From NCBI GenBank assembly GCA_014904845.1, contig MU119432.1, forward strand, positions 26,518 to 90,517: a stretch of DNA of 64,000 bases, in the 5' to 3' direction. Numbering within the stretch: position 1 is the first letter of the stretch; each line of letters opens with the position of its first letter. This document shows positions 44,901 to 54,865 of this stretch, in pieces. The position numbers were made by a program, and so were the translations under genes. Source of the DNA: Acephala macrosclerotiorum. Taxonomy: Eukaryota > Ascomycota > Leotiomycetes > Helotiales > Mollisiaceae. The notes beneath the pieces were generated by a model. It was not told the origin of the DNA and searched no databases. It saw only the letters and a program-made list of their open reading frames with translations.

Positions 44901-47214
44901 GGATGGTCTTTTGAAGCTTTGCGACCAAGCCATCGGCTCCAAGCTCAATTTGGGCTTTCATTTCATCACGCTCAGACATCGCCGAGTCGGCAATTTGACG
45001 CTGCTCCAATGCCTCATCGAGGGCTTGGCGAGCTTCTGAATCCGTGTGAAGTTTGTCAAGCAAACTCTGTACAGTAAAGTTCAAGCTTTGTTTAAGATCC
45101 ATGTCAGGCAGTCTCCGGTCCATGGCAACATAGCTGAGCATAGAATCCACAAGCTGGAACATTCGCAATCTCTCCTCTCCATCGATATCACGGATGAGCA
45201 AGAGATGTTGAAGAGCGGATACGAAGTAGTCTTGGGTTCTGCTTCCCTGGACCTTGGACATAATGGCATCGACAATCTGAGCAGGATCGCTAAGATCTTT
45301 GACGTCTCCTTCGAAACTATCCTTAATGCTGCTATTCTCTCGGTCCAGAAGATCCTCATAATCAATGGCCTCATTGGTCCGGAATCGCTCGATTTGCTTG
45401 TCGATAACATCGTACTGGAACCCCTCCATCTTAGTCAGGATTCTCTTGATACCACATGCTGTGAATTGTGCTCGGATATGCACACGGAGCTGAAGGTCTC
45501 TTTCAGGGGCATCAACAATCATGTTAATCAGGAACAGTGTAGCTACGGCGTATTCCATGAGAAGGTTCTCCATGCCGATACCACCACTTCGGACTTCTTC
45601 GCTGGCACCAACAAGACTGCCCATCTTGCCTCGGCCGTCGACTGTGACCTCTACCACACGCATCCATGCATCGAAACGACCGTTCTCGCCATGCTGATTC
45701 TTCACATAATCCATGGCCTGGATGACTTTGAGATGACCCTGGCCATCTGCCCAGTGGCACAAGAATGTCAGTACCTCCGAGACTAATTTTCTTGTTGTCA
45801 ATCTTGGGGATATCAAGGAGGTAGCCAAGGCCACAATGACCTGTTGATGATGTAAAGCATCGTCCGCTCCAAATTTGTTGTTCATGAGAGCCTTCAGACA
45901 CTTGACGATATCGTACTCTCGGTCCAGATCCTTGTCGCTCGTTGAACCGTCAGCTGGCGCAGGACCTTGAGCTTGTCGTCGGTTGATCTTCCCAAGCACA
46001 TTCGTGAGTGCTACCTGACCTTGGCATTCGACAAAAGTCCTGACCCAGCCAATTGGTTGTGTTCGCAAACTGACTGCAAGACTCTGGAGTTGCTTTGCTG
46101 AGATGCTGTTGTCCATAACCTTCTTGACGAACCATTCTGGGGTGCCTTCTTCCTCCGCATTGGCAAGCATTTCCATTTCCCTACCATATTGACCATATTG
46201 CCCCGCGTTCTTGGCTACCGTACGCCGCTTCTGTTCGCCTTGTTGCTCTGTCAAGCGATCTTGGTGTACCAGTGTCCATTTTTTTGCCGAGGGATATGCC
46301 ATCATTTGACGCCGCGCTTGTTCTGGTAGGTGGTGCCATCCTCGCTTCTGCATCAATGCTAAAAATTCCTCCTCTACAATCCTATCATCAGGCTGCCCAC
46401 CCGATCCGAAAGAGGAAGTCGAGTCGAAGCCTGAGGGGTGATGATGCGGGAATTTCGTGAGTCGGTGCGACTCTCTCGGGTGAGAAGGCGATAGATTGCT
46501 GGCAAATGAGCTATTCGAGTTCGAATATGGCATCGCGGTTCTCGAGGAGCTGCCAGATGAGAAAACGCTTGAGCGCTCTGTGTTGGTGTCCACACTCGAT
46601 TGATCGTAAGAGCTTCGGCCATAGTTTGAAGATTGATTAGTGGAATATGAATCATACCGCGAATTGTGCCCGGTCATTGTACTTGCACCGCTTGCTCTGC
46701 CAGGCCCCCACTGCTGCAGTTGAGTCGTGCGATTGCCAGTAGACGCCATGGTGATATTCGAGACCTGCGGAGGAGGCCTTGGCCCCGATGGATGTGAGCT
46801 GCCATTTGACATTGTGGAAGGGTCTAAGGAAGGATATTGGTGAAAATCAACACCGCCTTTATTCAAGTGGTGCGGCAGAGGATCTCTCCGAACAGGTACT
46901 TGGTCGTTCCTTGGTAAATAATCGACAGGTATTGGCGACTTGCTGTCCGCCGTCACACTGTCATAAGGAATTGATGTGATCACTCCAGCCATCATATTCA
47001 ATCCCGCCGGGTCCGCGCCAGTCGGTCCGTCGATTGATGCGACTGAGGCGCCTCTTGTATGCCGTGACGATCGTGATCCTGTGTAGTTGCTGGCTCGGTC
47101 GAGTTCTGCCCCCAGTTTGCCTTCGTCACTGGCGTTTCTCTTGTCCTTCTTGCTTGACCTGGAGAAGAAGGATTTGCCGCCAGACGACTGTCTTCCTTTA
47201 TCCGTTGACGACAT
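41948..47214 (-). CDS. sepA: Formin (Bni1/SepA type): GBD/FH3-FH1-FH2
   Basis: Two exons (47214-43647 and 43599-41948) give 1739 aa; the intron (GTACGT...CTCTAG) restores RTFQISLAKFSSYSVERVVQ across the FH2 core. The Ser-rich N-terminus is followed by the Rho-binding GBD (EEEFLALMQKRGWHHLPEQA, about 285) and FH3 armadillo region. Next come coiled coils (about 720-870), the FH1 domain with four polyproline blocks of 8-12 prolines (about 1018-1085) and FH2 (about 1110-1500, GFKLSSLARLGMVKDD). The C-terminus is acidic/basic and includes a DAD-like region. It nucleates and elongates actin cables and the cytokinetic ring downstream of Rho GTPases. Filamentous ascomycetes usually have a single formin, so this is likely the sole, essential copy. 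The gene symbol is by orthology inference. Confidence 0.95.
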
Positions 47215-48269
47215 GGTAGGCTGCTGTCAAGTCAGACGTTTCAATCATCAGTGTGCGATGACTTGTGGATCCCCAGTCCTGGTCAACGGGTGATGTGCCT
47301 CCCCTCGACCAGCTATACTGCTGTTGTGTTCTCCGATGTCTCAGAACCAAGCTCTTAGCATTATGCCTCCTCGAGGTCCAGTGAGTGTCTTCGCGTGGCG
47401 TACGCTGGGGAACCAGTGTCTTCAGACCGATGCTGCACGGAATGCTGAGTTAGCATGAATATCTCCAAAGTCTGCGACGTTGGGAGAGTCAAGGGTGAGC
47501 GCCGGAGAGGACGTTGATAAATTGCCTCAGGGTCTTCCTCTTACCCAAGATTATAAGTTCGCGATGCCGCAGGAACGCAAGAACCGTGATAAAGCTCTGT
47601 TCGAGAGCAGATGGAGAGTCTGGAGAAAGTTCGTGCTATCGCCGACCGCAATTGCCCTTGTCGATAATGTTTAATTCGGTAGTCAACGGCTGAAACACTC
47701 TCCTCAGGGCTGCATTGACATCAAACACTTCGACGGGCACAGACCGTTGGGAGAAACAAAAGTGTAGGACAAGGAAGGGAGAGAGTGCGGGTGAAGAGAG
47801 GAAAGGGAGCGTGTTGAAGATCTGGACGAGAACGAGCGTGTTCTTCTTCGCGTTGATCGATCTCGAAATCTCCATACGGTCTCCTGAAGTTGGGACTCGA
47901 AGGGGTCTAGCTGCAGTGCACCCCTGGAGCTTCCACAATTAGCCTTGCTCGGCCAGTCGGAGCCTCCTCTCCCGCCCCCGGCCACGCCTACAGCCGCGCG
48001 CAACTTGTAGTTTGTAGAGACCCAATATCTATCAAGACACTGTCCATAACACCTCACTTGTATATCGGTGGTGGGCGCTTGCCTCTATTGCACATACTTG
48101 TACATGCAAGTGTATATCCTCGCTCGACAATAGGGCACCGGCTGAGTTGTGCCAAGCTCCCCAGGCTGGACGCCCGACCGCAATGGTAATCAGAAGAAAT
48201 AACGAGGACGATAGTCAATACTTCCCACATCCAGCTCCAAAAGACGCATTACCAGACGACGATAGCAAG
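47215..48269. other. Intergenic region between divergent genes
   Basis: About 1 kb containing the long 5' region of the formin. Frames at 47480-47674 and 47704-48057 have no support. An in-frame upstream start at 48183 could extend the next gene. Confidence 0.5.
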
Positions 48270-48795
48270 ATGGGGTTGTGGTCGCTTCTGAAGGTAGGCA
48301 TAAGTTCAGCACCTAGGCAAGCAAGACAAGCTGACAATGTGATAGACGTTAATCGTTCCTGCTCTGATCTCCCTCATCCTCTACCTCATCATATCATATG
48401 CCATTGTGCCATTATGGAAACGGTATAGAGGAAGGTATAGCAGCTATCTGCCACTAGACAGCATATCAACAAGGACCACCTCTCTGCGACAAAGGATACA
48501 AACAGCCCTCTTTTCACGTCTGATTCCTTCTACCTGGAGGAGGGACTTTGGAGGTCAACGATATACGGTCAGCGCACAGGACGGTACAGGCAGCGACTTT
48601 GACGACGAGGAAGGAGAAGAACTTTATGATGTGGACGACGGCCGCCGGGAAGCGTTGTCTCTTGACGCCCGGAGAGGAAGAGACATCGACGACAGAAGAC
48701 TCAGCCGTGATTTAGAAGAAGGATTCAAGGACGATAGTGAAGAAGAAGAAGAAGATCTGCCAGACACTCGAGACAGAAGCAGCCTGACACGTTGA
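48270..48795 (+). CDS. Small conserved fungal single-pass membrane protein
   Basis: Two exons (48270-48293, 48346-48795) give 157 aa: MGLWSLLK is spliced (GTAGGC, branch GCTGAC, GATAG) to TLIVPALISLILYLIISYAI, one transmembrane segment. A basic juxtamembrane region follows (WKRYRGRYSSYLP), then a long acidic cytosolic tail rich in D/E and R. The ATG at 48270 has an A at -3 and gives the N-terminus I expect for this family; an in-frame ATG at 48183 would add 29 residues. Function unknown. The last about 40 bp of the coding region are part of an old tandem duplication that runs into the 3' flank. Confidence 0.7.
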
Positions 48796-49070
48796 GCCGG
48801 GACGTGTCGTCGATATGCTCCCAGCGGCGGCGTTGCTTTGTCTCCGAGCGAGAGTTTTGTACTTTTTACCCACGATACCAACACTCAGCGGCCGAGAACG
48901 AGGAGAGAGTTAAGAAGATAGCGGAGAGGAAGACGATCTGCCGGACACATTCCACAGAAGAAGTCTCTCACGTTGAGAAGGTACATGTTATTGACGTACT
49001 GTGAAAGGCTTGTTCTCTCCTCGGACCGGATTTTGTTCATGTGACCTACGATACCCATATCTGGCGGCAG
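48754..49070. repeat. Imperfect tandem duplication, about 140 bp units
   Basis: The segment from 48754 (gatctgccagacac...cacgttgag...ttttgtac...cacgatacc...cagcggc) recurs from about 48935 (gatctgccggacac...cacgttgag...ttttgttc...ctacgataccc...ctggcggc). Offset is about 175-181 bp and identity moderate. It covers the end of the membrane protein gene and its 3' flank. Confidence 0.65.
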
Positions 49071-49442
49071 AGCGGCGACAGGGACTTTCCCTAGATAAAT
49101 ATAAAAGAAAACATGAGAAACAAGAGCGTGTTGCAAAGGGTTCGATATACTTCATTCGCCGAAGCCCCCATTTCTCGCATCACCGACGCGGAGGAGGGAA
49201 GGCGCTTGGGAGCTATGTGCCTGTGTTGATACGAAATGTTCATTATGCGGGTCTATATGGAAGTCTACACTACTAGGATAAATCAAATCCGTCCCCCAAA
49301 ACACCGATGGCAGCCAAAACCTAGTTCGAGAAGGGGTATCCTGCGAAAACACTAAAGACAAAAGGGTATCTCTCGAAGACTGCGGCTACTTATAGCCCAA
49401 GACCGTCTCTCCTTAAATCTCATCGCCGCAAACCACTTCCAG

Positions 49443-50183
49443 TCACCATTCAGACCTCCCACCCACCACTCTCTCCTCCAACCTCCTACACTCATCCTCC
49501 CAAACCCTCTTACTCTCCCCCACCCTCCCCTCAAAACCCTCCACCGGCCCATTCCCCGCACAAAACAATCCCCCAAAAGCCGCAAACCCCCTCGTCATCC
49601 TCAACACCCTCAATCCTTCCAAAGCCCTAACCTCAGCATCCATCCTCTCCTTAACCCATCTCATCTTCTCTCTTAATACCTCTCCCCCTTCTCTACACAG
49701 TAAACACTTCTCCGGCATCTCTTGTTCCTTGACCAATTTAGGATTCACTGAAAGAGGGAGAGGTTTTACTACGTGGTGGCAGGAGCGGTAGGTCATTCGA
49801 CGGCGGCAGATGGGGCAGTTTTGGTGGGTTGAGTTGGCGAGCCAGCGGGTTATGCAGTGGGAGCCGAAGATGTGGCCGCAGGGTAGGATGGAGGGGGTTT
49901 CTGACTTTGTTTCTGTTTCTGTTGATGCTGTGGGGCTGATGGGGGTTGGGGAGAGGGGATCGTTGCAGATTGTACAGTGGGTTGATTCTTGTTCTGTGGT
50001 GGCTATTTCGTCGAAATAGTGTGAGGAGGAGGAGATACTTGAGCTAGGACTCAAGGGCGGTGCTGGTGGTGTGGCAAGTACTGCTGACGGTGTTGCTAAC
50101 ACTGATGGGCAAGAGACGGCTGGATCCATGTTGTGATAAAGAAGTATAGAAGATCCTTCCAACCAGCAGAGTGCGTCGTCCAT
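49443..50183 (-). CDS. RING finger (RING-H2-like) E3 ubiquitin ligase candidate
   Basis: 246 aa, single exon, ATG at 50183. The RING has THCTICNDP, a long Ser/Thr-rich insertion in loop 1, then LPCGHIFGSHCITRWL and NCPICRRRM: all eight zinc ligands are present (C-C-C-H-H-C-C-C order by eye). The C-terminus is helical and charged (EKMRWVKERMDAEVRALEGL). No membrane segment. Such proteins transfer ubiquitin from an E2; target unknown. The 3' quarter of the gene has unusually T/A-poor, repetitive codon use on the minus strand. Confidence 0.82.
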   Translation of the reverse strand: MDDALCWLEGSSILLYHNMDPAVSCPSVLATPSAVLATPPAPPLSPSSSISSSSHYFDEIATTEQESTHCTICNDPLSPTPISPTASTETETKSETPSILPCGHIFGSHCITRWLANSTHQNCPICRRRMTYRSCHHVVKPLPLSVNPKLVKEQEMPEKCLLCREGGEVLREKMRWVKERMDAEVRALEGLRVLRMTRGFAAFGGLFCAGNGPVEGFEGRVGESKRVWEDECRRLEERVVGGRSEW

Positions 50184-51135
50184 CAGCTTTCGTTGGCGTC
50201 AAAAAAAGAAAGTCAAGAAATTCTCACTCTTCACTCGGGTTCATCGAACCTTCAAATCATCTCAAGAAAGATAAGAAAAAGGCAAGATGACCACAGGGCA
50301 AGGTTGAAATAAGACATCCATCCACCCTCATCATGACCCAACCCTGTCATGTTATTGACATACGACACAACCAGCCAAACCTGAAACTTCCCCTGACTAT
50401 TATTTGAGCGGGTGTGGAGGCGCAAGCAAGTCAGCGCTTCTCGTGTTTGTCATGCATATAGCCCTCTTGCAGAACCTCAACCCGGGTTCGCGTTCGCAGA
50501 TCTGACACCAGCGGTAACAGGAAACAAACGTAACGTAAATCTTTTGGGATGCTCTTAACTTGTTCCTCTCGAGATTTGAATTATGTCAACTCGGAACTCG
50601 ATTCGAGTCCTCCCAACATTTACACTTTACACTTTCCCAAAAACCTGCTTCCACTAACACAGTAAATCCTCACATGAACACCAACAAGTCACACCCTCTC
50701 ATCATCCGGCACCTCCACTCACCTCTCCCACTTCCCCCCCTTCTCTCTTTCTTCCAACTGCCTCTACCCGCCGTAAATTCTGACACAGATAAGCGCCTCC
50801 CAACTAACTCGCACTCAAACTCTCTCATTGGCCCAGAATGGATAGGACATTGAGTCAAAAGCCAACAGTGATCTTGTGATTGGCTAGTCATGAGACTCGG
50901 TTATGATGCAATGCATGAGCGCGTAAAAGAGGGTGTGAAGATGTGTGGCTGGTGAGGCGAGAAAAGGGATCAGATGATGGCTTGACGGAAGGGAAAAGGG
51001 GAGTGTGTCACGTGCTGTGAGGGATTGATGTGGATGTTGAGGATGAAAGATTAGGGGTTTGAATGTCCCGAAGGGATTGGGATAATTAAATCTTGGTGAA
51101 AGACTTGTATTGATACTCCGAGCCTCTAGGAATTA
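50184..51135. other. Intergenic, no supported gene
   Basis: About 950 bp upstream of the RING gene. A 97-codon frame at 50560-50853 is Pro/Ser/Leu-rich, translated from CT-rich sequence, and is not supported as a gene. Confidence 0.5.
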
Positions 51136-52486
51136 CTAGAATGTCCCCGCCCCTATGGTACAGTATGAAGTCGCACGTCGAAAGGCTTCGGAGGCCAGAC
51201 CTCCAGCAAATCGCCTCTGTGATCCAAGTTCTTCTGTGGTTTCCCCAGGCGCAAACAGAACACGGATACCTCTTGCTTCTAATCTTTCAATGTTGGTAAT
51301 CACATCCTCATTCAATTGTCCGTTGTCTTTCAGGACATCTGGACAGTCATGACGGCGCAGCCGCGGCCGGTTCTCCGAAACCGAAGGTCTCCAATCGACG
51401 CAAGCCTTGCTCAAGAAGTGCATGATGCCATTTATACCGCTAGTACTGGGACATTGAGGATGAAACAGTTGAATTCGGCCTTTCCCTCGTCAAGTATTTC
51501 CTGTATGGTTGCCAAAGTATACAAAACCGCCTTGATAACACCAGCTTTCTTCTGGTAATGTTGGCCTACTGGCTTATCAAATTGGATGTTTCGAAGTGTC
51601 CCCCCTTTGTTGAACTTTGAAGTTGAATGCAGTGGGTTAAATGATTACATTATATTACATTATCCCCTCTTAATCATAATGTAATCACAATAAAATTCTG
51701 TTAATCATAATGCAAAAATGTAGATTATAATGCAGTGTGATTATGTGATTTGTGTGTAATGATGCATTATAATCTGCATTTTTCGAAAACATATAATTAT
51801 AATGTAATGCAATTCATGCGTTATAATCATGATCATAATGCATTATCTGCATTCTTTTTTTTTATCACGCTGGTTGAATGTACGAACGAAGACCAGGCAA
51901 CTATCTTGTGTTCAGAGTCAAGCGCTGGCACAAATATGTCAATACCAAATACCATCAAATTAGTTTCGTCTGCCTTCAGTCTCATTTCTCCTCCAGGATA
52001 TTGAATCAAAGGTCTGAACTGATTTACGTCGTAAGTTCGCACCCTTTTCGCTGCTTCTGAGTCCTTCTGTGGAGGATTGGTATCGATTCATGACTGTTCA
52101 AATGTTTGAGGAAGAGAGGGAGATTTTCCTCGATCCGCCTTGAACTCTCCAAGTTCATTCTCGATGGCACCGTAATTCAGGACCAGGTTCCGATCAATCC
52201 TACCTGCATGCACCATTGTGCCTATGCCGCTAAAAGTTCCTTCAGCCGAAGGTATTGCAGGACCTTGATCTGTCTTCTCCTCTCCAAGTTCATCCTCGAT
52301 TGTACCGTGATTCAGGACCAAGTTCCGATCGATCACACCCGCAGTCACCGTTGTACCCATGCCGCTGGAATTTCTCTGAACCGAAAGTCCGGCAGGATCT
52401 TGGGCTGCCTGAGAGACTCCAAGACGCAGTCCCATCTCATCAACATGTAATCTCATAAATTCTTCCATGCTCTCGAATTCCTCCAT
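51136..52486 (-). pseudogene. Decayed gene with RNase H-like features and internal 45-aa repeat
   Basis: From ATG 52486 the frame encodes two 45-residue repeats (each with IDRNLVLN and ELGE). It meets a single TGA at about 52088, then stays open in the same frame (NPPQKDSEAAKRVRTYDVNQ ... MVFGIDIFVPALD ... WSSFVHST). The frame then runs into an A/T-rich insertion (about 51636-51856). Beyond it the coding look returns: AGVIKAVLYTLATIQEILDE, and after a stop and frame change NGQLNEDVITNIERLEARGI. The order and character of these pieces resemble the RNase H fold, but the usual catalytic aspartates are not seen. TGA could be a C-to-T nonsense. Assignment is tentative. Confidence 0.4.
51636..51856. 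mobile_element. Small A/T-rich palindromic MITE-like insertion
   Basis: About 220 bp built from many copies of ataatgca / tgcattat in both orientations. The core is an inverted repeat: 51717-51734 (AATGTAGATTATAATGCA) against 51763-51780 (TGCATTATAATCTGCATT), 17 of 18 paired. It interrupts coding-like sequence on the minus strand. Ends and target duplication were not resolved. Confidence 0.6.
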
Positions 52487-52874
52487 TGTCTTAATCCTCC
52501 TCGAGCAATCTCGTTTCGTGAAGCTTTCGCAGAGAGTTGATTCGTAGCGCTTGAATGCTATCGATGTCGTAGTTCGTAGTTGCTACTAATGAATGTGCTC
52601 CGAGGGCGTATGTTGAAGTGATGCTTTGAGTGTTCTCGTGAGGTTGTAGATGCAGATGTAATTGTTGAGGGAAGAGTTCTAGAACCCGTAGAAGCGTCTT
52701 GTATGTAGCCTAGAAGCTTAGGGAAGGAAGCAGCTGAGGGTTAGCTACCCTAGTCGATGCTTCCTACCCTCACTAGAACTCGGTAGGTAAGAAAGAACGA
52801 GGATACGGATAGAAATGGCAAGATTAAAAGGCTATGCGTTCTTGTCGAAAGAGAGAGCACAAAGGATTGGAAGC

Positions 52875-53056
52875 TCTCTCGCTTTCTGAAAGATCCCAAG
52901 GGCTTAGGACGTTCGAGACTACTTCCTTTGTATCGAATTCGAGAGTAAGACTTACATGTGAACCGTGCCTGTCAAGTGTAGTTTCGCTTTCTGAAAGACG
53001 CTCAGGACTTGAGATATTCGAGGCTGGTCTCTTTTATCGACTTCGAGGGTGTGAAG
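52875..53056. repeat. Tandem duplication, 105-bp period
   Basis: tctcgctttctgaaagatcc at about 52877 recurs as tttcgctttctgaaagacgc at about 52982, followed in both by (a/g)gg(a/g)ctt(a/g)g(a/g) and ttcgag. In the plus frame 52834-53109 it encodes a 35-residue repeat (SLSERSQGLRTFE / SLSERRSGLEIFE). No gene assignment. Confidence 0.55.
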
Positions 53057-53167
53057 AAGTTCCTGTAACAATAACCTCTCGCTCTTCGAATCGAACCAAG
53101 AACCAGTAATATTCGAATATTATCTTCACGAACCACAATCTCCTCAGTGGTCCTGCCCTTCTCGAAA

Positions 53168-53423
53168 AACTTACCATGGAAGTAACAATAGGATAAACAG
53201 CAAGATCGACCAGAGCACCAGGACCACCAGCAGCAAAAGTATCTCTCACCTCTCCATCACCTCTCACCTCAACAGCCCACACCTCCAGTTGTTTAACATC
53301 AGGCCAGCCTGGCACCTCTCCCAAGTACCCCAAGACCACCGTTAAGTTCATCTGCTCCTGCGAGAGGGGGTTGTAGGAGAGGTGCCAGGTCCAAGGCTCA
53401 AGTATACCTACCCAAAGACACAC
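53168..53423 (-). pseudogene. Possible fragment of a Gfo/Idh/MocA-type dehydrogenase
   Basis: A minus-strand frame contains EVRDTFAAGGPGALVDLAVY and PIV, similar in pattern to the GG-x-LLDIGVYP segment of NAD(P)-dependent Gfo/Idh/MocA oxidoreductases. Upstream, residues VVLGYLGEVPGWPDVKQLEV may belong to the same domain. No start, no N-terminal Rossmann motif and no full length are visible, so at best it is a remnant. Confidence 0.25.
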
Positions 53424-54865
53424 CCCACCATGTACTTCCTCGCCTTTAGACGAAACAGAATCCCCACTCTGGGAATTACCACACGCTAGTTCCTAACCGT
53501 GGGTTCCGCCCCATAAGATATGGGGAAGAAGGCGGCTGGGCAGTATTCTCAACCTTGCGCTAAGTCTTCAAGAATTCAAATCGGGAGCAACTTTCGACAA
53601 GTATTCCCGTTTAGATCTTCTAGGTCTGCCAAGTCTCGAGGGCATTTACATCGATTGCGTTGCCAATTGATTTAGTAAAGAGTGGTGGGCCATTGTTGCG
53701 CATTGCGGATCAGGTCTTGGGGATCTTCGGTGGTCTTGAAGGTAGGCCCCCTGTTGCTCTTGGAGAAATGCTCTCTAATAGACAATTAACATACCCTGGG
53801 CTAGAGCAGAGGTAGTGGAAGAAAGAGTCTGCGCTAATCTCAAGTTTACTAGTTTCCTTCATCCTCCTACCAAATTCTCTATACAAGGAGGAGTCTAGCT
53901 CAAGGTTCGTTTCTAATCTACCTGCAGGGTTAGGACAATAAAGTTGACGCCTGAGATCAGATCACGCTATTTTAAAAGCGCAACAAAATACTCAACGCGT
54001 CGGTATCAACACGTCGGTAAACGTTATCACAACTTCCGTCTCTGTTTTGATACCTAATCCACCTCGCTTTCCAACAATCTTTCACACAACAACTCCACGC
54101 CACGACAATTCTTCCTCTGAGAAGAACAGAACCGCCCTACTTGGAGGTTCTTACTCGACTTGAAGAACAATAGCAGAAGTATTAAGAAGCAGTAGGTACG
54201 TTACAATTTTGTATTTTTTCCGGTGGGGAGCATATTCTCAAAACTCACGCGGAGTGACAATCCGTGGGTCTGATCTTCACCTCCTCCTTCCACTCCCTCA
54301 ATTCCCCTTTTCATACCGTCACAATTGTGTGTACCATCAGCAAAGAACTAGAGGAACTTTACAAATTGCCAGCTTGGTAGTCTGTAGATCATGGCTCAAT
54401 TCTGACGCGCACAATTCCTTGACTCTGTATGCCCCTCATGCTCCTTCCCTGCCTGCTTTCACACCGTCACAATCATGCGCATGGCGTCAGCAAAGGATTA
54501 GAAGAGTTGTACAGACTGCCAACTCGGTGATCTGCAAATCTCGGTTCAATTCTGACGCGCATCGCTCCGAGCTTTTGCTGAGCCCCTGAATGGAATTCCC
54601 ATCAGTTGCTCGCCCCACCCCTTAATCGCTCGCTTTGCCTGCCTTAGAACAGACCTGCAAGAAGCTCGCTCGTCTACTTTCGCCTCTCCCCGGATTGGGT
54701 TGGCCGATTGACGGACAGCTTGCTCGTATCAGGGCCAGCTTGCTCCGGCATCTGCTCGCTTCCTCTGAGCAGTTAACGCGCTAGACCAGCACGTCTTCAT
54801 TCAGAGTGTGAGGGCAAGAGGGAATTCATGCAGCAAGCCAAGGTCTGCCGATCTTGTCTTTTTGA
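53424..54865. other. Intergenic / 5' region of the next gene
   Basis: 1.4 kb without a supported gene, apart from the tandem duplication at 54308-54563. The segment just before 54866 may be the promoter or untranslated leader of the gene ending at 57149. Confidence 0.4.
54308..54563. repeat. Tandem duplication, about 105 bp units, 149-bp offset
   Basis: Copy 1 (54308-54412) begins tttcataccgtcacaattgt and ends tcaattctgacgcgcac. Copy 2 (54457-54562) begins tttcacaccgtcacaatcat and ends tcaattctgacgcgcat. Identity is roughly 80% by eye, with transitions predominating. It lies upstream of the gene at 54866-57149. Confidence 0.75.
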
